A stretch of 64,000 nt of DNA from Mycolicibacterium sphagni (GCF_013337765.1 NZ_VBSB01000007.1:157917-221916), one strand, 5' to 3'. Shown: positions 45,381 through 54,926, counted from the stretch's first letter. Notes: a model not told the origin generated them from the letters alone. Numbers and translations: made by a program.

Positions 45381-45659
45381 GTGAGCAAGCACGAGGACAT
45401 CACTGAGCTCAGCGATCCCCGGGACATCACGCTCGACAACCCGGAGCCGCTGACACCGGAGATCCGCATCGAGAAGGGCAACCCGAGCGACGTGGACATC
45501 GCCGCTCTGGTGACCGTGCTGGCCGCGGCCAGCGGCGGCAACCCGGAGCCGGGTCCGCAGGAGCTCAACCTGTGGGGCCACCCGGTCGACAAGCTGCGCT
45601 ACGGCATCTCCAGCTGGCAGCGGGTCACACTGCTCGAACGGCTGCACCTGCGCAGATGA
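45381..45659 (+). CDS. accE5: AccE5: epsilon subunit of acyl-CoA carboxylase
   Basis: 92-residue subunit that stabilises and activates the AccA3-AccD5 complex. The first 30 residues are acidic and probably flexible; the conserved core is [23 protein letters not shown] and the C-terminal [29 protein letters not shown]. The GTG start has GAAAGG upstream. Its stop overlaps the maf start by four bases. Syntenic with Rv3281, though that protein has a longer N-terminus. Confidence 0.92.
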   Translation: MSKHEDITELSDPRDITLDNPEPLTPEIRIEKGNPSDVDIAALVTVLAAASGGNPEPGPQELNLWGHPVDKLRYGISSWQRVTLLERLHLRR

Positions 45660-46297
45660 CCCGGGTCGTTCTCGGCTCGGCGTCATCCGGCCGGCTACGC
45701 GTGCTGCGCAACGCCGGTATCGACCCACTGGTCGTCGTCTCGGGAGTCGACGAGGACGCGATCGTCGCGCACCTGGGAACCGACGCCGAACCCGGTGACG
45801 TCGTCACCGCCCTGGCGCAGGCTAAGGCCGGCGCCGTCCACCAGGTCCTGGACCACACCGTCGCCGCGGATTGCGTTGTGATCGGCTGTGATTCGATGCT
45901 CTACGTCGACGGCCAACTGTCCGGAAAGCCGGGAACAACCGAACAGGCTGCGCTGCAATGGAATTCGATGGCCGGCCGCAACGGCCTGCTGTACACCGGG
46001 CACTGCGTCATCCGGGTGCTGCACGGCGGCGCCGTGCATACCGCAACCCAGGCCGCGGTTACCCGGGTGCGGTTCGCCACCCCCACCCCGACCGACCTCG
46101 CCGCCTACCTCGGCACCGGTGAACCGCTGCAGGTCGCCGGCGCGTTCACCCTCGACGGCTTCGGCGGCTGGTTCATCGATGGCATCGACGGCGACCCGTC
46201 CAATGTGATCGGTATCGGCCTGTCGGTGACGCATCGGCTTTTCACCGACGTCGGGCTGGCAATCGGCGATCTGTGGGCGGCCAATCCGGTCCGCTGA
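45656..46297 (+). CDS. maf: Maf-family nucleoside triphosphate pyrophosphatase
   Basis: 213 residues. Maf proteins hydrolyse non-canonical or selected (d)NTPs to monophosphates. [16 protein letters not shown] (7-22) is the N-terminal substrate loop (family GSxSPRR), [16 protein letters not shown] the metal-site aspartate, and [26 protein letters not shown] the conserved C-terminal block. The start overlaps the accE5 stop (ATGA). Syntenic with Rv3282. Confidence 0.93.
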   Translation: MTRVVLGSASSGRLRVLRNAGIDPLVVVSGVDEDAIVAHLGTDAEPGDVVTALAQAKAGAVHQVLDHTVAADCVVIGCDSMLYVDGQLSGKPGTTEQAALQWNSMAGRNGLLYTGHCVIRVLHGGAVHTATQAAVTRVRFATPTPTDLAAYLGTGEPLQVAGAFTLDGFGGWFIDGIDGDPSNVIGIGLSVTHRLFTDVGLAIGDLWAANPVR

Positions 46298-46317
46298 TCG
46301 GCGGTAGGCTCGTCGTC

Positions 46318-47214
46318 GTGCCGCTTCCCGCAGATCCCAGCCCCGCCCTGAAGGACTACGCCCACCCGGAGCGCCTGGTCACCGCCGATTGGCTGTCGGC
46401 GCACCTGGGCACCCCCGGATTGGCCATCGTGGAGTCCGACGAAGACGTGTTGCTCTACGACATCGGCCACATCCCCGGCGCGGTCAAGGTCGACTGGCAC
46501 ACCGACCTCAACGACCCGCACGTGCGGGACTACATCAACGGCGCGCAGTTCGCCGAGCTGATGAACCGCAAGGGCATCTCCCGCGACGACACCGTCGTGA
46601 TCTACGGCGACAAGAGCAACTGGTGGGCCGCCTACGCGCTGTGGGTGTTCACCCTGTTCGGTCATCAGGATGTCCGGCTGCTCAACGGCGGACGGGATCT
46701 GTGGATCTCCGACGGCCGCGACACCACGCTCGACGTGCCGAGCAAGACCGGTTCCGGTTATCCGGTCGTCGAGCGCAACGACGCCGCCATCCGGGCCTTC
46801 AAGGACGATGTGCTTGGCTCGCTTGGCCATTCGACGCTCATCGACGTGCGCTCACCCCAGGAGTACACCGGGGAGCGCACCCACATGCCGGACTACCCCG
46901 AAGAGGGTGCGCTGCGCGGCGGCCACATCCCCACCGCGGTGTCGGTGCCGTGGGCCAAGGCCGCCGAGGACAGCGGCCGGTTCCGTAACCGCGCCGAGCT
47001 GGAAGAGGTCTACTCGTTCGTCGAGCCCGGTGACGACATCATCGCCTACTGCCGCATCGGTGAGCGGTCCAGTCATACCTGGTTCGTGCTCACCTACCTG
47101 CTCGGCATCCCCGGTGTGCGCAACTACGACGGCTCCTGGACGGAATGGGGCAACACCGTGCGCGTGCCCGTCGTCGCAGGCGCTGAACCAGGATCAGCAC
47201 CGGGTTCCTCATGA
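46318..47214 (+). CDS. sseA: SseA-type sulfurtransferase (rhodanese)
   Basis: Two-domain rhodanese of 298 residues that transfers sulfane sulfur, in mycobacteria linked to oxidative-stress defence. The N-terminal inactive domain contains [20 protein letters not shown], the C-terminal active domain [12 protein letters not shown] and the persulfide loop CRIGERSS (Cys245). The start GTG at 46318 yields the same N-terminus as Rv3283. It overlaps the sufE-like gene by four bases. Confidence 0.94.
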   Translation: MPLPADPSPALKDYAHPERLVTADWLSAHLGTPGLAIVESDEDVLLYDIGHIPGAVKVDWHTDLNDPHVRDYINGAQFAELMNRKGISRDDTVVIYGDKSNWWAAYALWVFTLFGHQDVRLLNGGRDLWISDGRDTTLDVPSKTGSGYPVVERNDAAIRAFKDDVLGSLGHSTLIDVRSPQEYTGERTHMPDYPEEGALRGGHIPTAVSVPWAKAAEDSGRFRNRAELEEVYSFVEPGDDIIAYCRIGERSSHTWFVLTYLLGIPGVRNYDGSWTEWGNTVRVPVVAGAEPGSAPGSS

Positions 47215-47630
47215 CGATGCCCGCGCCGCTGGCTGAGGTGGTTTCCGACTTCGGCGAGGTGCAGGGCCAGGACAAGCTCAAGCTGCTGCTGGAGTTCGCC
47301 GACGAGTTGCCTGCGCTGCCCGCCGACCTCGAAGAAGGGGCAATGGAGCCGGTACCGGAATGCCAGTCACCGCTCTTCCTGCACGTCGACGCCTCCGATG
47401 CCCACCATGTGCGGCTGTTCTTCAGCGCGCCCGCCGAGGCGCCGACCACTCGCGGCTTCGCCTCGATTCTGGCCGCCGGGCTCGACGGCCAGTCGGCCGC
47501 TGACATCTTGGCCGTGCCCGACGACTTCTACTCCGAGCTGGGTCTTGCGGCGCTGATCAGTCCACTGAGGCTGCGCGGCATGTCGGCGATGCTGGCTCGG
47601 ATCAAACGCCGTCTGCGGGCCACGACGTAG
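47211..47630 (+). CDS. SufE-family sulfur acceptor protein
   Basis: 139 residues, syntenic with Rv3284. SufE proteins accept persulfide sulfur on one cysteine and pass it on; here the cysteine is Cys51 in [15 protein letters not shown]-type ends and [17 protein letters not shown] complete the family pattern. The start overlaps the sseA stop, so the two sulfur-handling proteins are translated together. Confidence 0.92.
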   Translation: MTMPAPLAEVVSDFGEVQGQDKLKLLLEFADELPALPADLEEGAMEPVPECQSPLFLHVDASDAHHVRLFFSAPAEAPTTRGFASILAAGLDGQSAADILAVPDDFYSELGLAALISPLRLRGMSAMLARIKRRLRATT

Positions 47631-47641
47631 CGGAGGTCGCA

Positions 47642-48865
47642 TTGCTTCGCCGTAGTAACGCCAGTGGCCTGGATCGGCTGATGGCGGGCAGCCGGTACGT
47701 GGGCTGCCTGGAGAACGTCATCGTTCCGCCCCGCGAGCGGGTGGCTGATGTGTTGGACACCATCACCCGATCCGGACCGCACACCCGGCTCGGGCTGACC
47801 CCCGATTCACGGACTTGGCCGTGGAACTGGAAAGCCGACTCCGCGCCCACGATTCGTGAGCTGCCCGCCGAGGTCGCCGATCGCGGCACCACCGCGGTGC
47901 TCGAGTACATCCGCACCCTTGGCGCCCCGTGCAGTCCCGTCGACGTCTACCTCTCCGACCGCCACATCGCGTTCGACATCGATCATGGCCTCGGCGACGC
48001 GCGCCTCTACGTCGATTGTGTGACAACGCTTTTCAATCTCATCGAGGGCAAGAGCTCGACCTGGTTACGCGACCCGGACACCTCGATCCCGGTCGTTCGC
48101 GCGCTCGCCCACACCTTCGCCAACCCGACCCGGCTGCGCAGCGCGTGGACTGAAGCCAGGCAACGCCCCGCCCCCGACCGGCACCGGTCCTCCTCGCACG
48201 CACCGGCAACCGACCTGCCGTCTGCCGCGGTGGAGGTGATCCACATCGACGCGGCCACCGAACGCGAAGTCGACAAATGGCGGACGACCGACGCCCCCGG
48301 CGTCAGCCGAGCGGTCACCTGGCTGGTCATCATCCGCAGGGCACTGGCCGAGGCAGGCCTGCCCCTAACGGATGCGCTGCGACTCGTCGTCGACTGCCGT
48401 CGCTACCTGCCCCCCGGTGACCGCGTCAACGCCAACTTCATCTCCGGTCTGAGCGTCCAAGCCGCGCTGGAAGCGCCGGTCGGGGCCATCGACGCCGCGG
48501 TGAAAGCCCGCCTGGATGCGGCGCTGCCGTTACTGGCCCTGGCATCCACATCGGCACGCAACGTGGCCGCCCCACTCGGCGCGACACGCGCGCACCACGC
48601 GCCCGCGCACACCCCCGTGGAGCTCGCCTACTCGGACGTCGGCCGCTTGTCGCCCTTCGAGAACCTGCCGTGGGTACCGGACCGCCCCCGGTCGATCAAC
48701 GCGGCCTTGCAGCCGTGGGCACCGGCGGATATTTCGGTGTTCAGCGGCACGATCGGCCACGAACGCAGCGTGACGCTCTGTTACCACGACGACGTGCACG
48801 ACCGCCGTCTCCTGCAGCAAGCGGCCGAGGCGATCCGCACCGACCCGATCCGATTGCTCCCTTAG
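47642..48865 (+). CDS. Condensation/PapA-like acyltransferase-fold protein
   Basis: 407 residues. The recognisable element is DIDHGLGDARLYVDCV near residue 103-118, which matches the HHxxxDG catalytic motif of CoA-dependent acyltransferases and condensation domains only partly: the single active-site His is preceded by Asp, and the loop reads HGLGDA. The second half contains RRYLPPGDRVNANFISGL, the usual channel motif region of wax-ester/PapA relatives. Start is TTG at 47642 with GGAGG six bases upstream. It has no counterpart between sufE and accA3 in M. tuberculosis as I recall. It may acylate a lipid alcohol. Confidence 0.7.
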   Translation: MLRRSNASGLDRLMAGSRYVGCLENVIVPPRERVADVLDTITRSGPHTRLGLTPDSRTWPWNWKADSAPTIRELPAEVADRGTTAVLEYIRTLGAPCSPVDVYLSDRHIAFDIDHGLGDARLYVDCVTTLFNLIEGKSSTWLRDPDTSIPVVRALAHTFANPTRLRSAWTEARQRPAPDRHRSSSHAPATDLPSAAVEVIHIDAATEREVDKWRTTDAPGVSRAVTWLVIIRRALAEAGLPLTDALRLVVDCRRYLPPGDRVNANFISGLSVQAALEAPVGAIDAAVKARLDAALPLLALASTSARNVAAPLGATRAHHAPAHTPVELAYSDVGRLSPFENLPWVPDRPRSINAALQPWAPADISVFSGTIGHERSVTLCYHDDVHDRRLLQQAAEAIRTDPIRLLP

Positions 48866-48949
48866 AGACAGAACTTACTCATTAGTAGGGGTACCAGCTG
48901 ATTCGTGTCGAACGAGCGCCGCTTACACTGCCGTGCGAACCTATTTCTA

Positions 48950-48961
48950 AAGAACGTTCTT
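48950..48961. promoter_or_regulatory. Palindrome just upstream of accA3
   Basis: AAGAACGTTCTT is a perfect 12-base palindrome inside a longer near-palindrome (TCTAA...TAGA flanks, offset by one base), 26 bases before the accA3 GTG. Such a position would allow repression near the transcription start. It does not match the mycobacterial SOS box, which needs four bases between GAAC and GTTC. Confidence 0.45.
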
Positions 48962-48987
48962 AGAGATCACGTAACGCAGGAGGCACG

Positions 48988-50787
48988 GTGCCCGCTCAGA
49001 CGCCAAGTCAGACCATCTCCAAGGTCCTCGTCGCCAACCGCGGTGAAATCGCGGTCCGTGTGATCCGGGCGGCCCGGGATGCGGGACTGGCCAGTGTGGC
49101 GGTCTACGCCGAACCCGACGCCGACGCGCCGCACGTGCGACTGGCCGACGAGGCGTTCGCGCTGGGCGGTCAGACCTCCGCGGAGTCCTACCTGGATTTC
49201 GGCAAGATTCTCGACGCCGCGGCCAAGTCCGGCGCAAACGCCATCCACCCCGGCTACGGTTTCCTGTCCGAGAACGGTGACTTCGCTCAGACCGTCCTCG
49301 ACGCCGGGCTGATCTGGATCGGGCCGAGCCCGCAGTCCATCCGCGACCTCGGTGACAAGGTCACCGCCCGCCACATCGCCGCCCGCGCCCAGGCGCCGCT
49401 GGTGCCCGGCACCCCCGACCCGGTCAAGGACGCCGACGAGGTGGTGGCCTTCGCCAAGGAGTACGGCGTCCCGGTCGCGATCAAGGCCGCGTTCGGTGGT
49501 GGTGGCCGCGGTATGAAGGTGGCCCGCACCATCGAGGAGATCCCCGAGCTGTTCGATTCGGCGACCCGCGAAGCCGTCTCCGCGTTCGGCCGCGGCGAGT
49601 GCTTCGTCGAGCGCTACCTGGACAAGCCACGCCACGTTGAGGCGCAGGTGATCGCCGACCAGCACGGCAACGTGGTGGTCGCCGGTACCCGCGACTGCTC
49701 GCTGCAGCGCCGCTTCCAGAAGCTGGTCGAGGAGGCCCCGGCGCCGTTCCTGACCGACGCACAGCGCAAGGAGATCCACGAGTCGGCCAAGCGCATCTGC
49801 AAGGAGGCCGGCTACTACGGTGCCGGCACCGTGGAGTACCTCGTCGGCCAGGACGGCCTGATCTCGTTCCTCGAGGTGAACACCCGCCTGCAGGTGGAAC
49901 ACCCGGTGACCGAGGAGACCTCGGGCATCGATCTGGTCCGCGAGCAGTTCCGCATCGCCAACGGCGAAAAGCTGGACATCACTGAGGATCCCGCCCCGCG
50001 GGGACACTCCATCGAGTTCCGCATCAACGGCGAGGACGCCGGCCGCGGCTTCCTGCCGGCACCCGGCCCGGTCAACAAGTTCGAGCCGCCGACCGGTCCT
50101 GGCGTGCGCCTGGACTCCGGCGTGGAGAGCGGCTCGGTGATCGGCGGGCAATTCGACTCGATGCTGGCCAAACTGATCGTCACCGGCGCCACCCGCGCCG
50201 AGGCGTTGCAGCGCGCCGCACGCGCCCTAGACGAGTTCACCGTCGAGGGTCTGGCCACCGTCATCCCGTTCCACCGTGCCGTCGTCAGCGACCCGGCGTT
50301 CATCGGTGACGACGAGGGCTTCACGGTGCACACCCGCTGGATCGAGACCGAGTGGAACAACACCATCGAGCCGTTCACCGGCGGTGGTCCGGTCGACGAA
50401 GAAGAGGCCCAGCCGCGCCAGAAGGTCGTCGTCGAGGTCGGTGGCCGCCGGGTCGAGGTGTCGCTGCCCAGTGACCTGGCGCTCGGCAACGGCTCCGGCC
50501 CGGCCGAGTCCGGCGCCATCCGGAAGAAGCCGAAGGCCCGCAAGCGTGGCGCCCACGCCGGTGCCGCCGCCTCGGGTGATGCGGTGACCGCGCCGATGCA
50601 GGGCACCGTGGTGAAGGTGGCCGTCGAAGAAGGTCAGACGGTGGCGACCGGTGACCTCGTCGTGGTGCTCGAGGCCATGAAGATGGAGAACCCGGTGACT
50701 GCGCACAAGGACGGCGTCATCACCGGGCTGGCCGTCGAGGCCGGTGCCGCGATCACCCAGGGCACGGTCCTCGCCGAGATCAAGTGA
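48988..50787 (+). CDS. accA3: AccA3: biotin carboxylase / biotin carrier subunit
   Basis: Alpha subunit shared by mycobacterial acyl-CoA carboxylases. The 599 residues contain the biotin-carboxylase N-domain ([21 protein letters not shown]), the ATP-grasp glycine loop [28 protein letters not shown] at the active site, and a C-terminal biotinyl domain with EAMKMEN (562-568, Lys565 biotinylated by BirA). AGGAGG five bases before the GTG is a consensus ribosome site. Syntenic with Rv3285. Confidence 0.97.
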   Translation: MPAQTPSQTISKVLVANRGEIAVRVIRAARDAGLASVAVYAEPDADAPHVRLADEAFALGGQTSAESYLDFGKILDAAAKSGANAIHPGYGFLSENGDFAQTVLDAGLIWIGPSPQSIRDLGDKVTARHIAARAQAPLVPGTPDPVKDADEVVAFAKEYGVPVAIKAAFGGGGRGMKVARTIEEIPELFDSATREAVSAFGRGECFVERYLDKPRHVEAQVIADQHGNVVVAGTRDCSLQRRFQKLVEEAPAPFLTDAQRKEIHESAKRICKEAGYYGAGTVEYLVGQDGLISFLEVNTRLQVEHPVTEETSGIDLVREQFRIANGEKLDITEDPAPRGHSIEFRINGEDAGRGFLPAPGPVNKFEPPTGPGVRLDSGVESGSVIGGQFDSMLAKLIVTGATRAEALQRAARALDEFTVEGLATVIPFHRAVVSDPAFIGDDEGFTVHTRWIETEWNNTIEPFTGGGPVDEEEAQPRQKVVVEVGGRRVEVSLPSDLALGNGSGPAESGAIRKKPKARKRGAHAGAAASGDAVTAPMQGTVVKVAVEEGQTVATGDLVVVLEAMKMENPVTAHKDGVITGLAVEAGAAITQGTVLAEIK

Positions 50788-50791
50788 TCGG

Positions 50792-51514
50792 TTAGGTACG
50801 CAGACGGCCTCTTAGCGGCGCGTTTCGAAGCACGCGCGCTTGTCGCTGGCCGGCTCGGGATGCACCCCACAGCGCACCGGTACCGATCGTGACGACGATC
50901 CCTGCCAGCAAAACGCCCCCGACAGCGTCAGAGAACCAGTGCGCTTCGAGGACGAGCCGGCTGACGGCAACAATCGACGTGCCCGCGAAGACGCAGCCTG
51001 CGAGCAGTAGTCGCACCGCGGCACCGCCCCGTACCCCAATGCCGGCGGCGACGATGCCGAGCAACGTGGCGATGCCCGCCACATGTCCTGACGGAAATGG
51101 ATGAGGATCGCTGCTCAGCATCGGAGACGCCGCGAATTCGGCCTCGGTCACCGGTCTCTCGATGAGCACCTTCATGACGTCTTTGGCGAGCACGGCGGTG
51201 CCGGTGGCAAAGACGACCACGACGCCCGGAATCAGCGATCGATAATGTGTCGATAGCAACGCCCCGCTGACGACCGCCGCCATGGCTACGGCCGCCGGGT
51301 TGCCGAGGTGAGCAACCGCCTCCGCGGCGGGGCGCAGCCGATGGGATTGCTGCAAACGGTGGTTGATCCAGGACGCTACCGGGCCATCTAGAACGGTCAC
51401 CCACCCATGGGCGTGCACACCGATCGAAAGTCCAATGAGGGCCAGCAACAGCCCGAGGACGATCAGGGGTAGTCCCCAACCGCGGCCGCTGAGCAGTGCA
51501 CCTGCGGCCAGCAA
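50792..51514 (-). CDS. PAP2-family membrane phosphatase
   Basis: 240 residues with about six helices and the complete phosphatidic-acid-phosphatase-2 signature: KVLIERP (KxxxxxRP), PFPSGH (PSGH) and SRLVLEAHWFSDAVGG (SRxxxxxHxxxD). Such enzymes remove phosphate from lipid phosphates such as polyprenyl-diphosphate. The start is awkward: TTG 51514 is the only legal start, yet the in-frame sequence upstream also looks like the beginning of a helix, until a TGA about 60 bases upstream. It converges on accA3 with four bases between stops. Confidence 0.85.
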   Translation of the reverse strand: MLAAGALLSGRGWGLPLIVLGLLLALIGLSIGVHAHGWVTVLDGPVASWINHRLQQSHRLRPAAEAVAHLGNPAAVAMAAVVSGALLSTHYRSLIPGVVVVFATGTAVLAKDVMKVLIERPVTEAEFAASPMLSSDPHPFPSGHVAGIATLLGIVAAGIGVRGGAAVRLLLAGCVFAGTSIVAVSRLVLEAHWFSDAVGGVLLAGIVVTIGTGALWGASRAGQRQARVLRNAPLRGRLRT

Positions 51515-51573
51515 CAGCCCGAAACCGATGAGTGCGAAGGTGAGGATATCGATGCCCGTATTGTGCCATCAGT

Positions 51574-51689
51574 CAACGAAATCTGGTCGTCCCCAGGACG
51601 GCGCCGTCACCGGTGACCAGACTGTCGTCGTCCACCCGCGCACCGAAGTAGGTGGCGTCGGGGTCGACGACGATGGAGCGCTGTTCGCC
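51574..51689 (-). pseudogene. In-frame C-terminal remnant of the SDR gene
   Basis: Reads GEQRSIVVDPDATYFGAR and LVTGDGAVLGTTRF in the same frame as the SDR protein, ending at a TGA (51576-51574). The pattern VxDPxAxYFGA...GSTRF is the usual C-terminus of these SDR proteins. Either a nonsense mutation or a sequencing error separates it from the main frame. Confidence 0.65.
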
Positions 51690-52295
51690 TCAGCGGACCA
51701 GCACCATCTGAGCCAGTTCGGCGAAGGTGATCTTGTCGGGTCCGCCGAGTTCGACGACACCGACGGGCGATCCGACGGCCGCACGCGCCACGTGGGCGGC
51801 GACCTCGGCGGCCGCGATCGGCTGGATCCGGCCGTCGGGCACCCGCACCACGTCACCAACGGTCAGGCTCGCCACGATCGGTTCCGCGAACTCGTCGAAC
51901 TGAGTGGCGCGCACGATCGTGTAGGGCAGGCCGGACGCTTCGATCAACGTCTCCTGGGCCACCTTGGCGCGCATGTAGCCGCTGTCCGGCAGCCGGGTCA
52001 CCCCGACGATCGACAGTGCCACGTAGTGCGCCACGCCCGCGGCCTTCGCAGCCTCGACCAGAGTGCGGGTGGCGGTGCTGAAGAACTTCAGCACCGGTTC
52101 GTCCTCGTAGGACGGCGAGTTGAGCACGTCGACCAGCACGTGGGCGTCGCGCAGTGCGGCAGCGACACCTTCCCCGGTCAGCACGTCGACCCCCGATGTG
52201 CGTGAAGCGGCCACCACGTCGTGGCCCTCTGCTATCAGCAGGTCGACCACCTGCCGCCCGATCAGTCCACTGGCTCCAAGCACCGTGATACGCAT
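51690..52295 (-). CDS. NmrA-like SDR protein, truncated by an in-frame stop
   Basis: NAD(P)-binding atypical SDR: MRITVLGASGLIGRQVVDLLIAEGHDVVAASR is the cofactor fold, followed by DVLNSPSYED and ATQFDEF. The open frame ends at a TGA (51692-51690) after 201 residues, but the same frame continues for 38 codons beyond (51689-51574) with SIVVDPDATYFG and a typical C-terminal LGTTRF ending. The gene therefore looks interrupted by a nonsense codon. ATG 52295 is preferred; ATG 52307 would add four residues. It is divergent from the DUF1707 gene with at most 21 bases between starts. Confidence 0.8.
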   Translation of the reverse strand: MRITVLGASGLIGRQVVDLLIAEGHDVVAASRTSGVDVLTGEGVAAALRDAHVLVDVLNSPSYEDEPVLKFFSTATRTLVEAAKAAGVAHYVALSIVGVTRLPDSGYMRAKVAQETLIEASGLPYTIVRATQFDEFAEPIVASLTVGDVVRVPDGRIQPIAAAEVAAHVARAAVGSPVGVVELGGPDKITFAELAQMVLVR

Positions 52296-52316
52296 GTCAT
52301 CCAGCATGATGTTCTC

Positions 52317-52664
52317 GTGACTGAGGATCCAGACCTTGTACGGATCGGAACCGCCGAACGTGAAGAGGCAATGGCGTTGCTCAGCCGGCAGTTCTCCGAG
52401 GGTCGGCTTAACCCCGACGAGTTCTCTGAGCGCAGCGCGGCGATCGCCGCCGCCATGACCCGCGCGGATCTGGAGCCGATCTTCGCCGACCTCCCGGCCA
52501 AACCCGGTGCGGCCTCGGCCTCGAGCATCGAACACCCCAGGGACTGGCGAGCCATCGTGATGGCGCTCATCCCACTGGTGGCGTTGGGCTTCACCATCTT
52601 GGTGCCGCACGGCTGGCTGGCCTGGCTGGCCCTTCCGATACTCGGCATACTGCTGTACCGCTGA
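52317..52664 (+). CDS. DUF1707 (SHOCT-like) membrane protein
   Basis: 115 residues. The N-terminal DUF1707 module (DPDLVRIGTAEREEAMALLSRQFSEGRLNPDEFSERSAA) is a short helical domain common in actinobacterial membrane proteins; two hydrophobic segments follow (about 83-112). Function unknown. The GTG start at 52317 is very close to the divergent SDR start, so the mRNA is probably leaderless. Confidence 0.85.
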   Translation: MTEDPDLVRIGTAEREEAMALLSRQFSEGRLNPDEFSERSAAIAAAMTRADLEPIFADLPAKPGAASASSIEHPRDWRAIVMALIPLVALGFTILVPHGWLAWLALPILGILLYR

Positions 52665-52665
52665 C

Positions 52666-52992
52666 ATGGATCCTATCGAAATCAACGCTGGCACTTGGTA
52701 TCTGCGCGCGCTGCGGGCCGATGAACGCATCGATGACCGACCGGCCCTCGCCGACCTCGGCGAGACCGATCCCGACTACGTGACCAGATGCACGGCACAG
52801 TGGGCCGCCGAATCCGGCTATTCGTGGGCGGTGTGCGAACCGACGACCGGCGAACTGCTGGCCGTGGTGACGATCGACCCGAGCAGCGCAACGCTGTCGA
52901 CGCGGGCGCGGCCGGGACATGACGAGGCCGCTGCCGTGGCCGCGACCTCTGTGCGCCGCTTCGCCGCCGCGGCCCTCAATCTGACGGTGTAG
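52666..52992 (+). CDS. Short GNAT-like protein
   Basis: 108 residues that resemble the first half of GNAT acetyltransferases (TWYLRALRADERIDD...SWAVCEPTTGELLAVVTID), without the acetyl-CoA pyrophosphate loop (Q/RxxGxG/A), so it is either truncated or not an acetyltransferase. It follows the DUF1707 gene by one base and its 3' end overlaps the convergent nucleotidyltransferase gene by 17 bases. Confidence 0.65.
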   Translation: MDPIEINAGTWYLRALRADERIDDRPALADLGETDPDYVTRCTAQWAAESGYSWAVCEPTTGELLAVVTIDPSSATLSTRARPGHDEAAAVAATSVRRFAAAALNLTV

Positions 52993-53533
52993 GCGTATCG
53001 ATGTCGAGTCCGGTGGCTAGATCGGCGCAGTCGACCACCACCACGTCCGGCCGACCGGCCAGGAAGCGGCGCGCACCCTCGTCGCCGTGCAGCGTTTCGA
53101 GCAGCGCGGGCCAGTGCCGCCTAGCGAGGACGACGGGGTGGCCCGGTCGTCCGGCGTAGGTGGCACGGGCGATGCCGGACTGCGACGAGCGGCCCGCATC
53201 GACCAACCGGCCGACCACGTCGGCGCCGATGTCGGGGGTGTCCACGGTGAGCACGACGGCGTAATCGGCGTCGGGGACGGCCGCCAAGCCCGCCCGCAGC
53301 GAGGCCCCCATGCCGCGCTGCCAATCTTCGGCGGTCACCGCACGCGCTGGCGCCGGTACGTCCACGACCGCAGCGCCGAGCACGACCACCACCTCATCAC
53401 AACCACCCCCGGACAGGGCCTCCACCGCCGAATGCAGCCACTGCCCTTGGGCGGCAAGGACTTTCGGCATTCCGTAGCGGACGCCTGCGCCGGCGGCCAG
53501 CAGCACGCCGGCGATCTGGTCGCGCTTGGACAT
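52976..53533 (-). CDS. MobA-like NTP transferase
   Basis: 185-residue nucleotidyltransferase of the MocA/MobA group, which attach CMP or GMP to molybdopterin. GVLLAAGAGVRYGMPKVL (10-27) is the NTP-binding loop, VLTVDTPDIGADVV the metal-site aspartate region, and GRPGHPVVLARRHWPALLETLHGDEGARRFL the conserved substrate side. Start at ATG 53533. No molybdopterin genes or molybdoenzyme are visible nearby, so its target is unclear. Confidence 0.82.
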   Translation of the reverse strand: MSKRDQIAGVLLAAGAGVRYGMPKVLAAQGQWLHSAVEALSGGGCDEVVVVLGAAVVDVPAPARAVTAEDWQRGMGASLRAGLAAVPDADYAVVLTVDTPDIGADVVGRLVDAGRSSQSGIARATYAGRPGHPVVLARRHWPALLETLHGDEGARRFLAGRPDVVVVDCADLATGLDIDTPTPSD

Positions 53534-53768
53534 ACACACAGTGTGACGGCGGAGTCCGGGAGTCTGAAGAGGATTATGAGAACCCACCGCTACAACTGTC
53601 ACGGCACCCCAGGCGGGCGTAGCGTTCACAAGAGGTTGAGTTCACAGCCGCCCGGAACTACGTCAACGACGTGTGAGGCGCGCGAGCTCCCGCACATCAC
53701 GGGCCTATCCGCTTGACCCCTTTTGGCGTGATCCACAGTACGAATACTCGTTCACTGATGGAGTCACT

Positions 53769-54164
53769 ATGTCTGTCACCCATACCTCCGCACGTTTCAC
53801 CACCCACTGGCCCGACGACACCGTCGGGATCATCACCGTCGAGGGTGAACTCGATGCGTCCAACTCGGCCGCCTTCGCCGACCACGTCGACGAGTGCGCT
53901 GCCGTCGGCACGCGCCTGGTCCTGGACCTGAGCCCACTGGACTTCTTTGGCACAGCGGGCTTCTCCGCGCTGCACACCATCAACGTCCGATGCGCCAATG
54001 CCTCGGCGCGATGGGCGATGGTGACCGGCGAAGCCGTGGCGCGGCTGATGCGGGTGTGCGATCCGGATCAGACCTTGCCGGTCGCCGAGTCGATCCCCGA
54101 GGCCATCGAGCTGCTCGACGGCGAACCCCGCCGGCTACTCCAGCTGATCGCGGAGCCGAGCTAG
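53769..54164 (+). CDS. STAS-domain anti-sigma-factor antagonist-like protein
   Basis: 131-residue STAS domain of the SpoIIAA/RsbV class. VGIITVEGELDASNSAAFADHV (about 20-41) is the first strand-helix pair. The region of the phosphorylatable serine (usually FxDSSGL) reads LDFFGTAGFSAL, so the acceptor would be Thr and the preceding Asp is Gly. It lies convergent with sigF, sharing 30 bases at the 3' ends. A role in releasing SigF from RsbW is plausible from position, not shown. Confidence 0.82.
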   Translation: MSVTHTSARFTTHWPDDTVGIITVEGELDASNSAAFADHVDECAAVGTRLVLDLSPLDFFGTAGFSALHTINVRCANASARWAMVTGEAVARLMRVCDPDQTLPVAESIPEAIELLDGEPRRLLQLIAEPS

Positions 54165-54926
54165 CGACTTCGCGAGAAGGCGCGAGACGTGCATCTGTGA
54201 GATGCCGACGCGCTCGGCGATCTGAGTCTGGGTAAGCGACTCGAAGAACCGCAGCAGAAGTACGGTGCGTTCCCGCTCCGGCAGTTGTTCGAGCAGTGGA
54301 CGCAGCGCTTCGCGGTTCTCGATCTGGTCCAGGCTCAGGTCGACATCGCCAAGGGTGTCCATGATCGCGGGCGCGTCCTCGTCGCTTCCGCTGCCACCGC
54401 TGTCGATCGACAGCGTGTTGTAGGAGCTGCCTGCGACCAGGCCCTCGATGACCTCTTCGCGTTCCATCTCCAGTTCCTCGGCGAGTTCCGAGGCGGTCGG
54501 TGCGCGTCCGAGCCGCTGGGACAGCTCCGATGTCGCCGCACCCAGACGTAGGTGCAATTCCTTGAGGCGGCGCGGAACCTTGACCGACCAGCTGTTGTCA
54601 CGGAAGTGCCTGCGCACTTCACCCATGATCGTGGGCACCGCGAACGACACGAAGTCCGAACCGGTCTCGACGTCGTAGCGAATGACGGCATTGACCAGGC
54701 CGACGCGGGCCACCTGCACCAGATCGTCGCGCGGTTCACCGCGACCGTCGAACCGGCGGGCGATGTGGTCAGCCAGGGGAAGGCAGCGCTCCACGATGCT
54801 GTCGCGGTGGCGCTGGTGTTCTGGGGAGTCAGGGTCGAGTTTCGCCAGGTCCCGGAACATGTCCGGGACGTCGGCGTACTCCGAGTTCGTCCGTCTCGAC
54901 GAACTATCCGTGGCTCGGGAAGTCAC
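54135..54926 (-). CDS. sigF: RNA polymerase sigma factor SigF
   Basis: Group 3 (SigB/SigF-type) alternative sigma factor of 263 residues for general stress, stationary phase and envelope pigments in mycobacteria. Region 2 contains DDLVQVARVGLVNAVIRYD and FVSFAVPTIMGEVRRHFRDNSW, region 3 PTASELAEELEM, and region 4 ERERTVLLLRFFESLTQTQIAERVGISQMHVSRLL (promoter-recognition helix-turn-helix). It overlaps rsbW by four bases and shares its upstream promoter, so anti-sigma factor and sigma factor are made together. Confidence 0.96.
   Translation of the reverse strand: MTSRATDSSSRRTNSEYADVPDMFRDLAKLDPDSPEHQRHRDSIVERCLPLADHIARRFDGRGEPRDDLVQVARVGLVNAVIRYDVETGSDFVSFAVPTIMGEVRRHFRDNSWSVKVPRRLKELHLRLGAATSELSQRLGRAPTASELAEELEMEREEVIEGLVAGSSYNTLSIDSGGSGSDEDAPAIMDTLGDVDLSLDQIENREALRPLLEQLPERERTVLLLRFFESLTQTQIAERVGISQMHVSRLLAKSLARLRDQLE

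Noticed and set aside
44157..45728. A 523-codon open frame on the minus strand opposite accD5-accE5.
   Set aside because: It is the antisense shadow of high-GC genes with strongly biased third positions; it has no recognisable domain and accD5 is certain on the other strand.
48950..48961. AAGAACGTTCTT as a LexA/SOS box.
   Set aside because: Mycobacterial SOS boxes need GAAC and GTTC separated by four bases; here they are adjacent.
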